Shown here one piece after another: positions 1 through 7,313 of a DNA stretch of 33,144 nt (the stretch's first letter is position 1; every line of letters begins with the position of its first letter). The notes beneath the pieces are model-generated. The model made no database searches. It saw nothing but the letters and a program-made list of their open reading frames with translations, and had not been told where the DNA came from. The stretch is from Oscillatoriales cyanobacterium (GTDB lineage Bacteria > Cyanobacteriota > Cyanobacteriia > Cyanobacteriales > Microcoleaceae). The translations under genes and the position numbers were made by a program. The DNA lies in NCBI GenBank assembly GCA_004292745.1, contig RDXH01000085.1, forward strand, positions 1-33,144, given 5' to 3'.

Positions 1-437
1 ACTGTAAAATTTGTAAACAATTGCACATCAAACTCACTACCTGTCAAAGAATTCACTAACCGTTCATCCAATGTTAGCAACGGTGCCGTGACTTGCTCTG
101 ACAGTGCCACATAGCAGCCATCATAAGCTGTGATACCATAGTCCAATCCAATTTGAACAGCTTTATTCATTAGCTCTTTGGTTGAAGTAACTTGAAATCG
201 TAAAGCTTTTAAGTCACTTAGATCGGCCTGAACTTGTTCGGCAGTGTAGAGTTTAGCTCGAACATACTTCCAAAGAACATTAGCACACTCAATATAAAAC
301 AGATCTGGCACAAAAAACTCAACAGCCGGATCGTCAAGACAATCGAATAATTGATTAACTTTAGGAGTCAAAGGATCGACGATAAACTGCTTAATACAAA
401 TATTTGTATCCAGTACCAATCGTAGCGGAACTGTCAT
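1..437 (-). CDS. PIN-domain toxin (VapC/FitB-like), 3' end cut by window edge
   Basis: Reading from the ATG at 437 gives 145 codons with no stop before the window edge, so only the last few residues can be missing (PIN toxins are usually about 130-150 aa). The acidic residues expected of a PIN-fold metal-dependent ribonuclease are visible: D10 in LVLDTNI, E50 in YIECAN, D106 in AYDGCY and D124 in LTLDERL. The start codon overlaps the stop of the upstream antitoxin gene as ATGA, typical of translationally coupled toxin-antitoxin pairs. The likely role is cleavage of tRNA or other RNA when free of antitoxin; the target cannot be read from sequence. Family assignment is firm, toxicity is inferred. 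Confidence 0.85.
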   Translation of the reverse strand, partial: MTVPLRLVLDTNICIKQFIVDPLTPKVNQLFDCLDDPAVEFFVPDLFYIECANVLWKYVRAKLYTAEQVQADLSDLKALRFQVTSTKELMNKAVQIGLDYGITAYDGCYVALSEQVTAPLLTLDERLVNSLTGSEFDVQLFTNFT

Positions 438-709
438 CTGTTGCGATCCTCTCGAATCAAAACAGTGCTATCCGTTAATCCAAAATCCCTTGGGTTAACT
501 CTGGGACGACTGCGAATCCTTTGTAGGATTGCTGACGTTAGTTGGCTTTCTTGCGCCCGATCTATCATCACCTTGTCGAACTCAAATGATTGCTTCAATA
601 GATGAATTACTGCCTCATTGAGAGTAAAATTTTTTTCAGAGGCAAGACATTGAATACGAGTGTATAATTCATCGGGTAGATTTTGAATCTGAAGTGTAGC
701 CATTGCCAT
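434..709 (-). CDS. Ribbon-helix-helix antitoxin (FitA/VapB-like)
   Basis: 91 aa. The N-terminal segment, residues 4-43 (TLQIQNLPDELYTRI...LNEAVIHLL), has the pattern of an Arc/CopG-type ribbon-helix-helix DNA-binding domain: a short beta strand, then two helices. The C-terminal half is the part that in FitA-like proteins wraps the PIN toxin. The gene lies immediately upstream of the PIN toxin and overlaps it by four bases, so the two form one operon. By family, the antitoxin neutralises the toxin and, with it, represses the shared promoter, which should lie in 710-800. No operator was resolved by eye. Confidence 0.8.
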   Translation of the reverse strand: MAMATLQIQNLPDELYTRIQCLASEKNFTLNEAVIHLLKQSFEFDKVMIDRAQESQLTSAILQRIRSRPRVNPRDFGLTDSTVLIREDRNR

Positions 710-901
710 TTCATAGTTACTTTATTCATTATATCACAGTTTAACTCAAGCGTCAATGTTCAGAAACCTGGTTTCTCAGATAACTCAAGCATCGCCGCCG
801 AGATTTTATTTAGAAACCCGGTTTCTCACCTCACGCGATCGCCCGATCGCGCATCAAGAGCGATCGCCCTTTCTGGTTTCTGATGAGCGAGATCCGAATA
901 A
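710..901. repeat. Intergenic repeats: AAACCCGGTTTCT elements and a HIP1-rich block
   Basis: The spacer between the two toxin-antitoxin pairs holds two copies of the palindromic AAACCnGGTTTCT element (about 764-777 and 811-824). They are followed at about 836-868 by a HIP1-rich stretch (GCGATCGCCC, then CATCAAGAGCGATCGCC) that recurs nearly unchanged at about 2164-2200. The same AACCCGGTTTCT family is found again at 3097-3292 and 30295-30600. I see no gene here: the short plus-strand open frames are made of repeat sequence. Confidence 0.7.
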
Positions 902-1342
902 TCATCGCCCCGTCTCTGGCATTTCTCCACCAACAACTACCAATTCCACACCGCAGCGAGTTGCCGCTTGGGCCAAGCGGTTATCAAGTGTGGCGATCGG
1001 CAATTCCAATCTTATTGCTAACTCTAAATAAGCTGCATCATAAGCAGCTAAACCTTCTTGTCTTCCTAATACTATAGTTGACGATAGTGCATTACTATCC
1101 GTAGCTTCATCAACCTGAATTAACAGCGATTGTAACAAAGTAATAGCCATCTCAGATTGCTCAGTCGTCATGCGGTTGCGTCGCTCGGCAACTAAGAGAG
1201 TATTCGCAACTTCTAGCGACCAAATTCCCGGTACAAATGCTTCGCAATCCGGCATCATCGCGAGTATAGCATTAGCATAATCGTTATCTTCATCGACTAA
1301 GCACCAACTAATGGCTATAGAACAATCCAATACAAACTGCAT
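902..1342 (-). CDS. PIN-domain toxin (VapC-like)
   Basis: 146 aa, a full-length PIN protein. The conserved acidic residues are D6 (FVLDCSIA), E44 (SLEVAN), D102 (AAYDAAYLELA) and D120 (ATLDNRL). This places it in the VapC-type ribonuclease toxins; the YDAAYLELA segment is highly typical. Its ATG shares one base with the stop of the upstream partner (TAATG at 1340-1344), so translation is coupled. It is not closely similar to the first PIN protein in the window, which argues for separate acquisition rather than duplication. Substrate unknown. Confidence 0.88.
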   Translation of the reverse strand: MQFVLDCSIAISWCLVDEDNDYANAILAMMPDCEAFVPGIWSLEVANTLLVAERRNRMTTEQSEMAITLLQSLLIQVDEATDSNALSSTIVLGRQEGLAAYDAAYLELAIRLELPIATLDNRLAQAATRCGVELVVVGGEMPETGR

Positions 1343-1614
1343 TAGAACCTGCGCCCTTCTTCTATCATTTCGCGGATTGAGCTTTTATCCAAGGCAATTT
1401 CTTGCCGTAGTTGTCGCATTCTACCAATTGCTGTTTGAATTGATTTTTTAGTAGTCAGTTGTCCCCAAGCGTTATACTTCGGTTTAACTTCCTCCGATGG
1501 TAGAGGCTGCACAACTACTACAACTTCCACAGAAGTATCTTTAAACTCAGCGGGCATTTGGAGAAGCAATATGCCATCGGTTCCAATATGCGATCGCAGT
1601 TTCATTGTTTCCAT
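1342..1614 (-). CDS. Antitoxin of the VapC-like toxin
   Basis: 90 aa, starting METMKLRSHIGTDGILLLQMP. The first ~35 residues, beta-rich with an LRSHIGTDG...LLLQMP pattern, resemble the small cyanobacterial antitoxins found in front of PIN toxins. I see no clear AbrB or ribbon-helix-helix signature, so the fold is not assigned. The C-terminal part is charged and helical (TAIGRMRQLRQEIALDKSSIREMIEEG), as expected for a toxin-binding tail. It overlaps the toxin by one base. The function is inferred mainly from this position. Its 5' end and upstream sequence are nearly repeated in front of the 52-aa gene at 1838-1996. Confidence 0.7.
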   Translation of the reverse strand: METMKLRSHIGTDGILLLQMPAEFKDTSVEVVVVVQPLPSEEVKPKYNAWGQLTTKKSIQTAIGRMRQLRQEIALDKSSIREMIEEGRRF

Positions 1615-1757
1615 GTCAGACTCCAGAAACTTCGAGCAATTCTAGTTTACCTCAAAGCTGTTGGCTTTTACCAGTATTTTGACCGATAGTATAGGTGCTA
1701 TTGAATGGGGAAAGCGATCGCCCTTCGCAGCAAATACCAGACTGTGCGATGATTGTT
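1605..1757. repeat. Direct repeat copy 1 flanking the decayed RelBE-like module
   Basis: Two conserved blocks form this copy. 1605-1652 (TTGTTTCCATGTC, then CTCCAGAAACTTC) matches 1987-2034 with only a few differences, and 1714-1755 (GCGATCGCCCTTCGCAGC...) matches 2113-2154. The segment covers the start and upstream region of the antitoxin gene at 1342-1614. It also forms the 3' end of the truncated RelE-like frame. Confidence 0.75.
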
Positions 1758-1825
1758 TGGTATGATGTCGAACTCTTCAGTTGTTTCAAGTCTTTTAGAA
1801 AAGCCTGACGGTATTGAACTTCCAA
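1652..1825 (-). pseudogene. RelE/ParE-like toxin remnant, C-terminus lost
   Basis: Reading from a TTG at 1825 gives VQYRQAFLKDLKQLKSS and then SYQTII, the typical N-terminus of a RelE/ParE-superfamily toxin (an YRxxFLKDLKKL-type first helix). After about 28 residues the frame runs into the repeated block at 1714-1755 and then into the upstream region of the next operon, stopping at codon 58. A whole RelE toxin is about 85-95 aa and needs its basic C-terminal strands, so this is very probably a truncated, inactive toxin. It follows the 52-aa antitoxin-like gene by 12 bases. Confidence 0.65.
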
Positions 1826-1837
1826 GATAATTATTCC

Positions 1838-1996
1838 TCAAGATAAGCTAAGGCTTTCTACCGCACCCGTAAGTCGATCGACAGAAACTTCTTCATTAAG
1901 TAGTAGTAGTTGTCGCCATAGCTCAAGAGGAATCACCACAGCGCTTACATCTCCGTCTTTGTTCGTAAGATATTCAATATTTAACGTTGTTTCCAT
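1838..1996 (-). CDS. Small antitoxin-like protein upstream of the RelE remnant
   Basis: 52 aa, METTLNIEYLTNKDGDVSAV...IPLELWRQLL...VDRLTGAVESLSLS. The pattern NxxYLTNxDGxxxAVVIPLELW resembles the short antitoxin-like proteins encoded just before RelE-type toxins in cyanobacteria. Its toxin partner is broken, so it would be an orphan antitoxin, possibly still able to neutralise a homologous toxin elsewhere or to bind its old promoter. The start and upstream bases nearly duplicate those of the 1342-1614 gene. Identification rests on resemblance and context. Confidence 0.6.
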   Translation of the reverse strand: METTLNIEYLTNKDGDVSAVVIPLELWRQLLLLNEEVSVDRLTGAVESLSLS

Positions 1997-2155
1997 GTCA
2001 TACTCCAGAAACTTCCTGCAATTCTAGCTTACCTGAGAGTGCTTTGGCAATATCTGGTTTAGGATAAAATATCAAGTAAACATTGGTAGCTGTCGCCCCA
2101 TCAAAACAAAGTGCGATCGCCCTTCGCAGCAAATACCAAACACTGCGATAATTGC
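1987..2155. repeat. Direct repeat copy 2 flanking the decayed RelBE-like module
   Basis: This partner of 1605-1757 carries the same two blocks (1987-2034 and 2113-2154) in the same order, with a slightly longer gap between them. It contains the start codon and leader of the 52-aa antitoxin-like gene. The two copies bracket the remnant module, consistent with a tandem duplication or a recombination that deleted the toxin's 3' end. Confidence 0.75.
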
Positions 2156-2222
2156 ACGAGTTGCGATCGCCCAATCACGCATCAAGAGCGATCGCCCCCT
2201 TTAATTATTCGTCTATTCTTAA

Positions 2223-2831
2223 TTACTGCGGACGAATCCCATTCAAAAACTCCATCCTTGCCTCAATTATTGAAGGCATTAAAACGCAACGCACCAACAA
2301 TTCTAAATCCAACTCTGGCAACAACTCACTTCTTGAAACTTGCTCATAATTATCCTCGCGCAGCCGATAAACATCAAGCCGATTATTTTCCCAAAACCAG
2401 ACTTCAGGAATGCGAAGTCGCAAATACTTAGCTAGTTTATTTGTACTCCCGCTAGTAATTGTCACCTCCACTGCTAAATCGGGATGATCTTTCTTTTCAC
2501 CTATATAATAAGACTCGTCAGGTTCAAAGGAAACATCTTTTTCTCGATTTCTGCGAGTTGCGCTTCCTACAGGAATAAAGTTGATCCCTTTCTCAAAAAA
2601 GTAAAGTGCTATAAATATAGCCAAAATACTTTTTATCTCTTCATGTGCTTCGCCCAGTGTCATAAACTCAATCCACCCATCAAGATAAGTTATCCGCAAA
2701 CCAGAAGCATCTGCTATCAAAGATTCTAGAGCCTCAAATTGCTCCCAACTATAATAACTGGGGAGAAGCAATCGCTGTTCCCCAAGCGTACCTATTTCTT
2801 CTAAAACTTGTGCAGTCACAGGTATCACCAT
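2223..2831 (-). CDS. Uma2-family (DUF820) putative PD-(D/E)xK endonuclease
   Basis: 202 aa, the usual size for Uma2/DUF820 proteins, which are greatly expanded in filamentous cyanobacteria. Visible family features are the N-terminal SWEQFEALESL, then RITYLDGWIEFMTLGEAHEEIK, DVSFEPDESYYIG, and HPDLAVEVTITSGSTNKLAKY. The D...ExT pair in the HPDLAVEVT strand is the presumed PD-(D/E)xK metal site. The biological role of the family is not established; nuclease activity is inferred from fold. It stands alone, downstream (in the same strand sense) of nothing recognisable, beside the toxin-antitoxin patch. Confidence 0.88.
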   Translation of the reverse strand: MVIPVTAQVLEEIGTLGEQRLLLPSYYSWEQFEALESLIADASGLRITYLDGWIEFMTLGEAHEEIKSILAIFIALYFFEKGINFIPVGSATRRNREKDVSFEPDESYYIGEKKDHPDLAVEVTITSGSTNKLAKYLRLRIPEVWFWENNRLDVYRLREDNYEQVSRSELLPELDLELLVRCVLMPSIIEARMEFLNGIRPQ

Positions 2832-3371
2832 CCTATTTTAAATATTACTAGCCCGTGTCTTCTTGCCTTTCTAATTAGATTTATATCCCCCTAAATCCCC
2901 CTTAAAAAGGGAGTAGGGTGTGAGTAGGGGTTGACTTTGATGCTCATTCTCCCCCCCTTTGTAGGGGCGGTGCCCCCGTGCCCGCCCTCTTGGCCGTGGG
3001 GGCTCTCTGGGAAGAGAAAACACGCCCCTACCTAGCCAAAACCAAGCAGGGCATTCTCTCACATTCTAACTTAATCAGTCCTGGACGCACTATCAACCTA
3101 AAAAACCCGGTTTCTTCCAAAAATCATCGCTTTTTCCATAAATATTGATGCACAAACCGGGTTTTTGGCCACCCGTCAAGGACTGAACCTAATTCACCTA
3201 AAAAACCCGGTTTCTTCCAAAAATCATCGCTTTTTCCATAAATATTGATGCACAAACCGGGTTTTTGGCCACCCGTCAAGGACTGAACCTAAAAAACCCA
3301 GTTTCTCGCGATATTCGTCAACCTAAAATGACACAATTACCTTAAGAAACCGGGTTTTTGCCTAAGTTTTA
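2832..3371. repeat. Repeat-rich spacer with 100-bp direct repeat and hairpin elements
   Basis: No gene is seen. 2886-2916 carries a CCCCCCTAAATCCCCCTTAA-type repeat. 2961-3031 is bounded by an inverted pair, GTAGGGGCG and CGCCCCTAC. 3097-3192 is repeated at 3197-3292 with a period of exactly 100 bp and no difference noticed by eye. Each copy contains an AAACCCGGTTTCT arm and an AAACCGGGTTTTT arm that can pair. A third, degraded half copy lies at about 3293-3360. A 63-codon minus-strand frame in 2871-3062 is a by-product of the GC-rich repeat. Confidence 0.85.
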
Positions 3372-5612
3372 TTAATGAACTAATGCGATCGCCCTTTTAG
3401 TCAACGCCTCAGCAGTCAACCCATTAAACGCCATCAATTGACCAGCACTAGCAGTAGTTTCCCCCCGCTTCCAAGCGAAAGTATCGCGCGGACAATTGCT
3501 GCGTAGCATCACAGGTTCCAACATCCCAGAAGCGCCGCCTATCACGCCAACTAAGGCATCTCCGCCAAACATTTCGGCAAATTTGTCATCGCTCAAAAAG
3601 CCGCCGTCAGCCTCGGAACAAGTATCCCAAGCAACATCAGTTGGGCGGTACAAACGCCGAGGATTGATGATAGAAACAATCCGCGAACCAACACCTGATT
3701 TTTCCAAAGATGCCGCTGCTTCAAACACCGGAATCAAACTCATATCGCCAATGACAGCAAATACAACTTTCTTACTCCCCCCTTGATTAAGGGGGGTTTG
3801 GGGGGGTTCGATTTCTTGCAACACGATCGCACCATCTTCCAAACCTTGGCGAGTCTGTGCAAAAGTAGTCCGAATTGGCAATGGCGACTTACTCGCAGTA
3901 ATCACAATTCCCTTATTCTTAGCAGTCAGAGCCCAATCGTAACAAGCTTGAATACTGTTAGCATCGGGTGGAAACAAAGGAAACACATTTCCATTCCGCA
4001 TCATCGCCGCAAAATAAGCCTCAATTTCCGGGCGTTGGTGCGTCCAACCATTGCGGCCTTGCTCTAAAGCACCGGCAGTAAATAAGGTGACAGTAGCTGG
4101 AGTTGGACGCCGCAATTCTGCCATTGCTTGAGTAACAGTTTGCCAAATTGGTAAACCATTAATCGCAAAAGATTCATAGGAACACCACAAACTCCGCGCG
4201 CCGAATAGCGACAAACCTACGGCTAAACCTGCACAAGCATCTTCACTCAAAGGTTCGTAAACTTGTCCGTTTGGCCCTTGATTGTACAGGTCATCTGTGG
4301 TAGGGTGAATGATTTTCAGGGCTTGGTTGATGTTGGCAATTCCCGATGCTTCATTACCGTCAGCATTGGTGACAATAAAGGTCCGATCGCGCTCACCGAC
4401 TTTTCCTACCAAACGTCCCATTGCTGTTGTCGAAACCTTTGCTTCTCCACCCACAGCAAATTCCTCTAAAGGCAATTCGCCTAAATCTGCCAGCGGCAAT
4501 TCAAACTCTGTTACCACTGTTTTTGCTGCCGGCCCGCCGCCCGCACGTTCAGCATTTGTCCGCACCAATTGCCAAGCTTCCACAGTCAAAGCACGCTCTT
4601 TTAAAGCACTGATAATGTGCGGTGCATCTAGCGTATCTTTGGGATAAAGATTGTGCGATTTTGCTCCCCGCGCGTGCACGCCGGCACCTTTCAACTGTTT
4701 GATGATAAACACAGTTAATTTGCCGCCTAGAGCAGATTTTGCTGCTTTGTCAACTCCTTGCAAAACAGCTTTGGTAAACGCCATCCGCTGTTCTAGGGAA
4801 AAAGCAGTGCTGTCAACATAATCTCCCGCTTGATTGCGATCGTCAAATTCCTTAGCGTCAATTAAGATGATTTCTTCAAAACCATTTCCTTGCCAATAAG
4901 CAATCATTTCCCCATTGGTTTTAGTGGAAACCATGCTATGATGTTCTTGGGAATATCCGTTCCAAACTAACACAGGCAAAAAGTTGGTAACACTCGGATA
5001 AGCAGTGTGAAAATGTCCCATGCTGCTCATCGGATAGGGTTCGCCCATGCCGCCGTCGCCCATTGTGAAAGCAAACAGTTTGTCGCGGTGCAAAAGTGCT
5101 CCTGACATGGCAAAATGCTGTCCTTGTCCGAGGGGGCCGGCTGGTGCTAAAAGGCCGGGAATGAAACCGGAAAGATGTCCTAACAAACCGTCTTTTTCTC
5201 GGAATTTGTCGCGCACTTGCTGTACGTTGACAATTCCCATGTCTTCCAAAGATCGATCGAGAAACATGGCACTGTAAAAGCCGGGGGCGTGATGCCCGAC
5301 TTCAGTTACAATATTCTTGTGTCCCAGCATCACCAAGGCTGCGTAAGCCTCGGCTTGGCTAGCAAATCCCCCCGGATGTCCAGAGGCCTTGCTGGCTGTT
5401 ACTTGCAGCGTCAGGTAGCGCAGGGCGTCTGCTGCGAGCATCGTTTGAAAGACGGCTGCGGGATCGGCGGGATCGGCGATCGATTTGCTTCCGGTGGCGA
5501 TCGCAGGTACTTTCCCGTAAGTCTCAAAACCAGGGACTGTCTCGGAAAAATATTGAATGCCTTCGCAAAAAGCTGGCGTTGCTGACGTTGGTTTCGGGCT
5601 AGTTGCTGTCAT
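3372..5612 (-). CDS. Transketolase/phosphoketolase-superfamily ThDP enzyme
   Basis: 746 aa. The N-terminal half has a thiamine-diphosphate domain: TASKASGHPGG near residue 75 and a ThDP/Mg motif beginning MGDGGMGE and ending VWNGY. A central pyrimidine-binding domain follows (residues ~390-560; VTNADGNEASGIANI), then a C-terminal domain. The segment with GWTHQRPE followed by FPPDAN recalls phosphoketolases (SHQxP, PPDAN) as much as transketolases, so the reaction (ketol transfer or phosphoketolase cleavage of sugar phosphates) is not certain. Genomes of this group usually label such proteins transketolase. A repeat-derived peptide (EPPQTPLNQGGS, DNA 3777-3808) sits between two C-terminal strands as an apparent in-frame insertion. 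The gene is monocistronic; 480 bp separate it from the next gene upstream. Confidence 0.75.
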   Translation of the reverse strand: MTATSPKPTSATPAFCEGIQYFSETVPGFETYGKVPAIATGSKSIADPADPAAVFQTMLAADALRYLTLQVTASKASGHPGGFASQAEAYAALVMLGHKNIVTEVGHHAPGFYSAMFLDRSLEDMGIVNVQQVRDKFREKDGLLGHLSGFIPGLLAPAGPLGQGQHFAMSGALLHRDKLFAFTMGDGGMGEPYPMSSMGHFHTAYPSVTNFLPVLVWNGYSQEHHSMVSTKTNGEMIAYWQGNGFEEIILIDAKEFDDRNQAGDYVDSTAFSLEQRMAFTKAVLQGVDKAAKSALGGKLTVFIIKQLKGAGVHARGAKSHNLYPKDTLDAPHIISALKERALTVEAWQLVRTNAERAGGGPAAKTVVTEFELPLADLGELPLEEFAVGGEAKVSTTAMGRLVGKVGERDRTFIVTNADGNEASGIANINQALKIIHPTTDDLYNQGPNGQVYEPLSEDACAGLAVGLSLFGARSLWCSYESFAINGLPIWQTVTQAMAELRRPTPATVTLFTAGALEQGRNGWTHQRPEIEAYFAAMMRNGNVFPLFPPDANSIQACYDWALTAKNKGIVITASKSPLPIRTTFAQTRQGLEDGAIVLQEIEPPQTPLNQGGSKKVVFAVIGDMSLIPVFEAAASLEKSGVGSRIVSIINPRRLYRPTDVAWDTCSEADGGFLSDDKFAEMFGGDALVGVIGGASGMLEPVMLRSNCPRDTFAWKRGETTASAGQLMAFNGLTAEALTKRAIALVH
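3777..3808. repeat. GC-rich palindromic repeat captured in frame in the ThDP enzyme
   Basis: The plus strand reads CCCCCCTTGATTAAGGGG followed by GGTTTGGGGGGG. On the coding strand it encodes PPQTPLNQGG between strands of the C-terminal domain. The same repeat type occurs in dnaX (24624-24656), where it encodes PPQPPLSKGG, in the MITE-like element (about 21206-21240), and in the spacer near 2886. Confidence 0.8.
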
Positions 5613-6092
5613 GCTTGATACCTGAAAAATTTCAATTAGATCGATGTAACAGTAATTTTATAGCTTCCGTGTTCCAAAAAATCATCAGTTCTATTATATC
5701 TATCATAAATAACTTAAATTTATCCCATCTCAAATTAAATTTAGCAAGTATTTAAATAATATAAGGCTCCCCAAAAATACTGTAAAATAATTCAATTTGA
5801 TAAAATTTAGATTAAATTATCAGGCGAATTTGGTCAACTCATATCATTTCCGGTTACACCGTCAGGTGATGTTGACAGTTGACGGTTGACGGTTGACAGT
5901 GAACAGTGAACAGTGAACTCGAATTTACTATTCCGATGAAGAGAGGATTTGATATTATATAAAATCCTCTCTTCCGAGTCCTGTATTAAACTCTCTCTTC
6001 TCTTGCTTCGCGTACTTCGCGCCTTCGCGGTTAAATCACCTGACGATACCACCGGAATTGATATCACGGATATTTAATTAAGGTTCCCTAGT
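5613..6092. repeat. AT-rich spacer with short tandem and dispersed repeats
   Basis: 5640-5820 is AT-rich and should hold the promoter of the ThDP enzyme (minus strand). 5870-5920 is a heptamer array (GTTGACG/GTTGACA, then GTGAACA). 5990-6035 is a dispersed block (CTTCTCTTGCTTCGCGTA and CGCCTTCGCGGTTAAATC) that recurs near 14868-14910. The 77-codon minus-strand frame at 5834-6067 is made of these repeats, and I do not call it a gene. Confidence 0.6.
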
Positions 6093-7313
6093 CTATTCCA
6101 GCCGTTCTTTAACATCAATATAAGGTATAGTCCCGCTTTCAAAAATAGAAGGCTGAGCTTTTTGATTCGCCAACCACACAAAGAAACTGCTCAGGGCAGG
6201 AATCGGATCTTGATCGCGACGTAGGGTGTAGATCAAACCTTCGCAAGGTCCATTAACGCGGCTACTGGTGCAAATCGCTTTCTGGTTATTTACCATACCT
6301 ACAGTCACATAATTTAGCTGTTGGTTGCGACTGTAATTTTCTAGGCGCTGAGTCACTTGTCGGCAACGAGTTAGAGGATCGTAGCCAGAATTAGCAAAAA
6401 AATTAGAATTCCACCGAATCCAAGTCTCCCTAATCCCTGCGGGATTTTGATACACTGTCATCGGTTCTCCTGTCGATGTATCACACAAAAATCCCCCCGG
6501 CCTCATGTTCGGTTGGTTTTGGTTAGAAACGCGGTTCATAGAAAGACTGCTGAGAATATCCAAGCTGTTACGCTTATTTTGTGATAGTAACCCCAGAAAA
6601 ATATCGATCGGAATTGCTGAATTTAATCCCGTTTTAATCTCTTCACTCTGACCGTTCCACGGGCTAGTCACAGTGCCCACAGTATCTCCTTGACCGTGAA
6701 TTCCCACAATTTTGCCATCAACATCAAATACAGGCCCTCCACTCATGCCTCGCCTAGTCACCGCTTGATAGCGCAGTCTGTAACCCGATGATGCGCGATC
6801 GAGCCGAGAAGAGATAATACCAGCAGTAAACTCCAGTTTTTTTTCCACTCCAGAGGCAATGGGTAGCGGATAGCCAGCAACATAAATAGGAGAACCGACA
6901 ACTGCACTTTGTGACTCTCCCATGGGTGCTACAGGATACTGTTCTTGGCTCTGAAATTGTAGCAGCGCTAAGTCTATATCTCTGTCATTTTTCGGTAGCC
7001 GTTGTATTCGGATGACAGCATAATCTTTCTCCAAATGAGTGCGAATACTGTATTTTTGTGCCTGGCTTGCTACCACATGATTAACTGTCAAAACAGTGTA
7101 AATATTACCCTGTTTCGCAATAATTACTCCTGAGCCACTACCCGCAAAACCCATGGTGTTGTTGACTTCCACAGTTGTCAACATCGCTAACTGGGCAATT
7201 TCTTGGGATGTTTTGGCGCTGGCAGTATATTGTTGGATCACCACCTGTGCCACTGTAAATGCACCAGTCAAGATGATTGTCAGTGCGTCAAACCGCAAAC
7301 TCCACACATTCAT
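6093..7313 (-). CDS. Membrane-anchored trypsin-like protease with C-terminal COP23 domain
   Basis: 406 aa from the ATG at 7313. I prefer this start over an upstream ATG at 7373 because it overlaps the preceding stop (TGATG) and has AGGGAG seven to eight bases before it. Residues ~8-28 form a hydrophobic signal or anchor segment. Residues ~50-260 are a chymotrypsin/trypsin-like domain with the triad H79 (VNHVV), D114 (DIDLALLQ) and S191 (GMSGGP). Residues ~285-400 are a COP23-type domain (FLCDTSTGEPMTVYQNP, CRQVTQRLENY) like the free-standing one at 7996-8571. It probably acts in the periplasm or envelope; the substrate is unknown. It is the last gene of a three-gene unit. Confidence 0.85.
   Translation of the reverse strand: MNVWSLRFDALTIILTGAFTVAQVVIQQYTASAKTSQEIAQLAMLTTVEVNNTMGFAGSGSGVIIAKQGNIYTVLTVNHVVASQAQKYSIRTHLEKDYAVIRIQRLPKNDRDIDLALLQFQSQEQYPVAPMGESQSAVVGSPIYVAGYPLPIASGVEKKLEFTAGIISSRLDRASSGYRLRYQAVTRRGMSGGPVFDVDGKIVGIHGQGDTVGTVTSPWNGQSEEIKTGLNSAIPIDIFLGLLSQNKRNSLDILSSLSMNRVSNQNQPNMRPGGFLCDTSTGEPMTVYQNPAGIRETWIRWNSNFFANSGYDPLTRCRQVTQRLENYSRNQQLNYVTVGMVNNQKAICTSSRVNGPCEGLIYTLRRDQDPIPALSSFFVWLANQKAQPSIFESGTIPYIDVKERLE

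Noticed and set aside
4309-4647. 112-codon plus-strand frame (and others) inside the ThDP enzyme gene
   Set aside because: Antisense shadow of a clear 746-aa coding frame; the products are Ser/Pro/Ala-rich without domain features.
5834-6067. 77-codon minus-strand frame
   Set aside because: Made of GTTGACA-type and dispersed repeats, with no start signal or recognisable domain.
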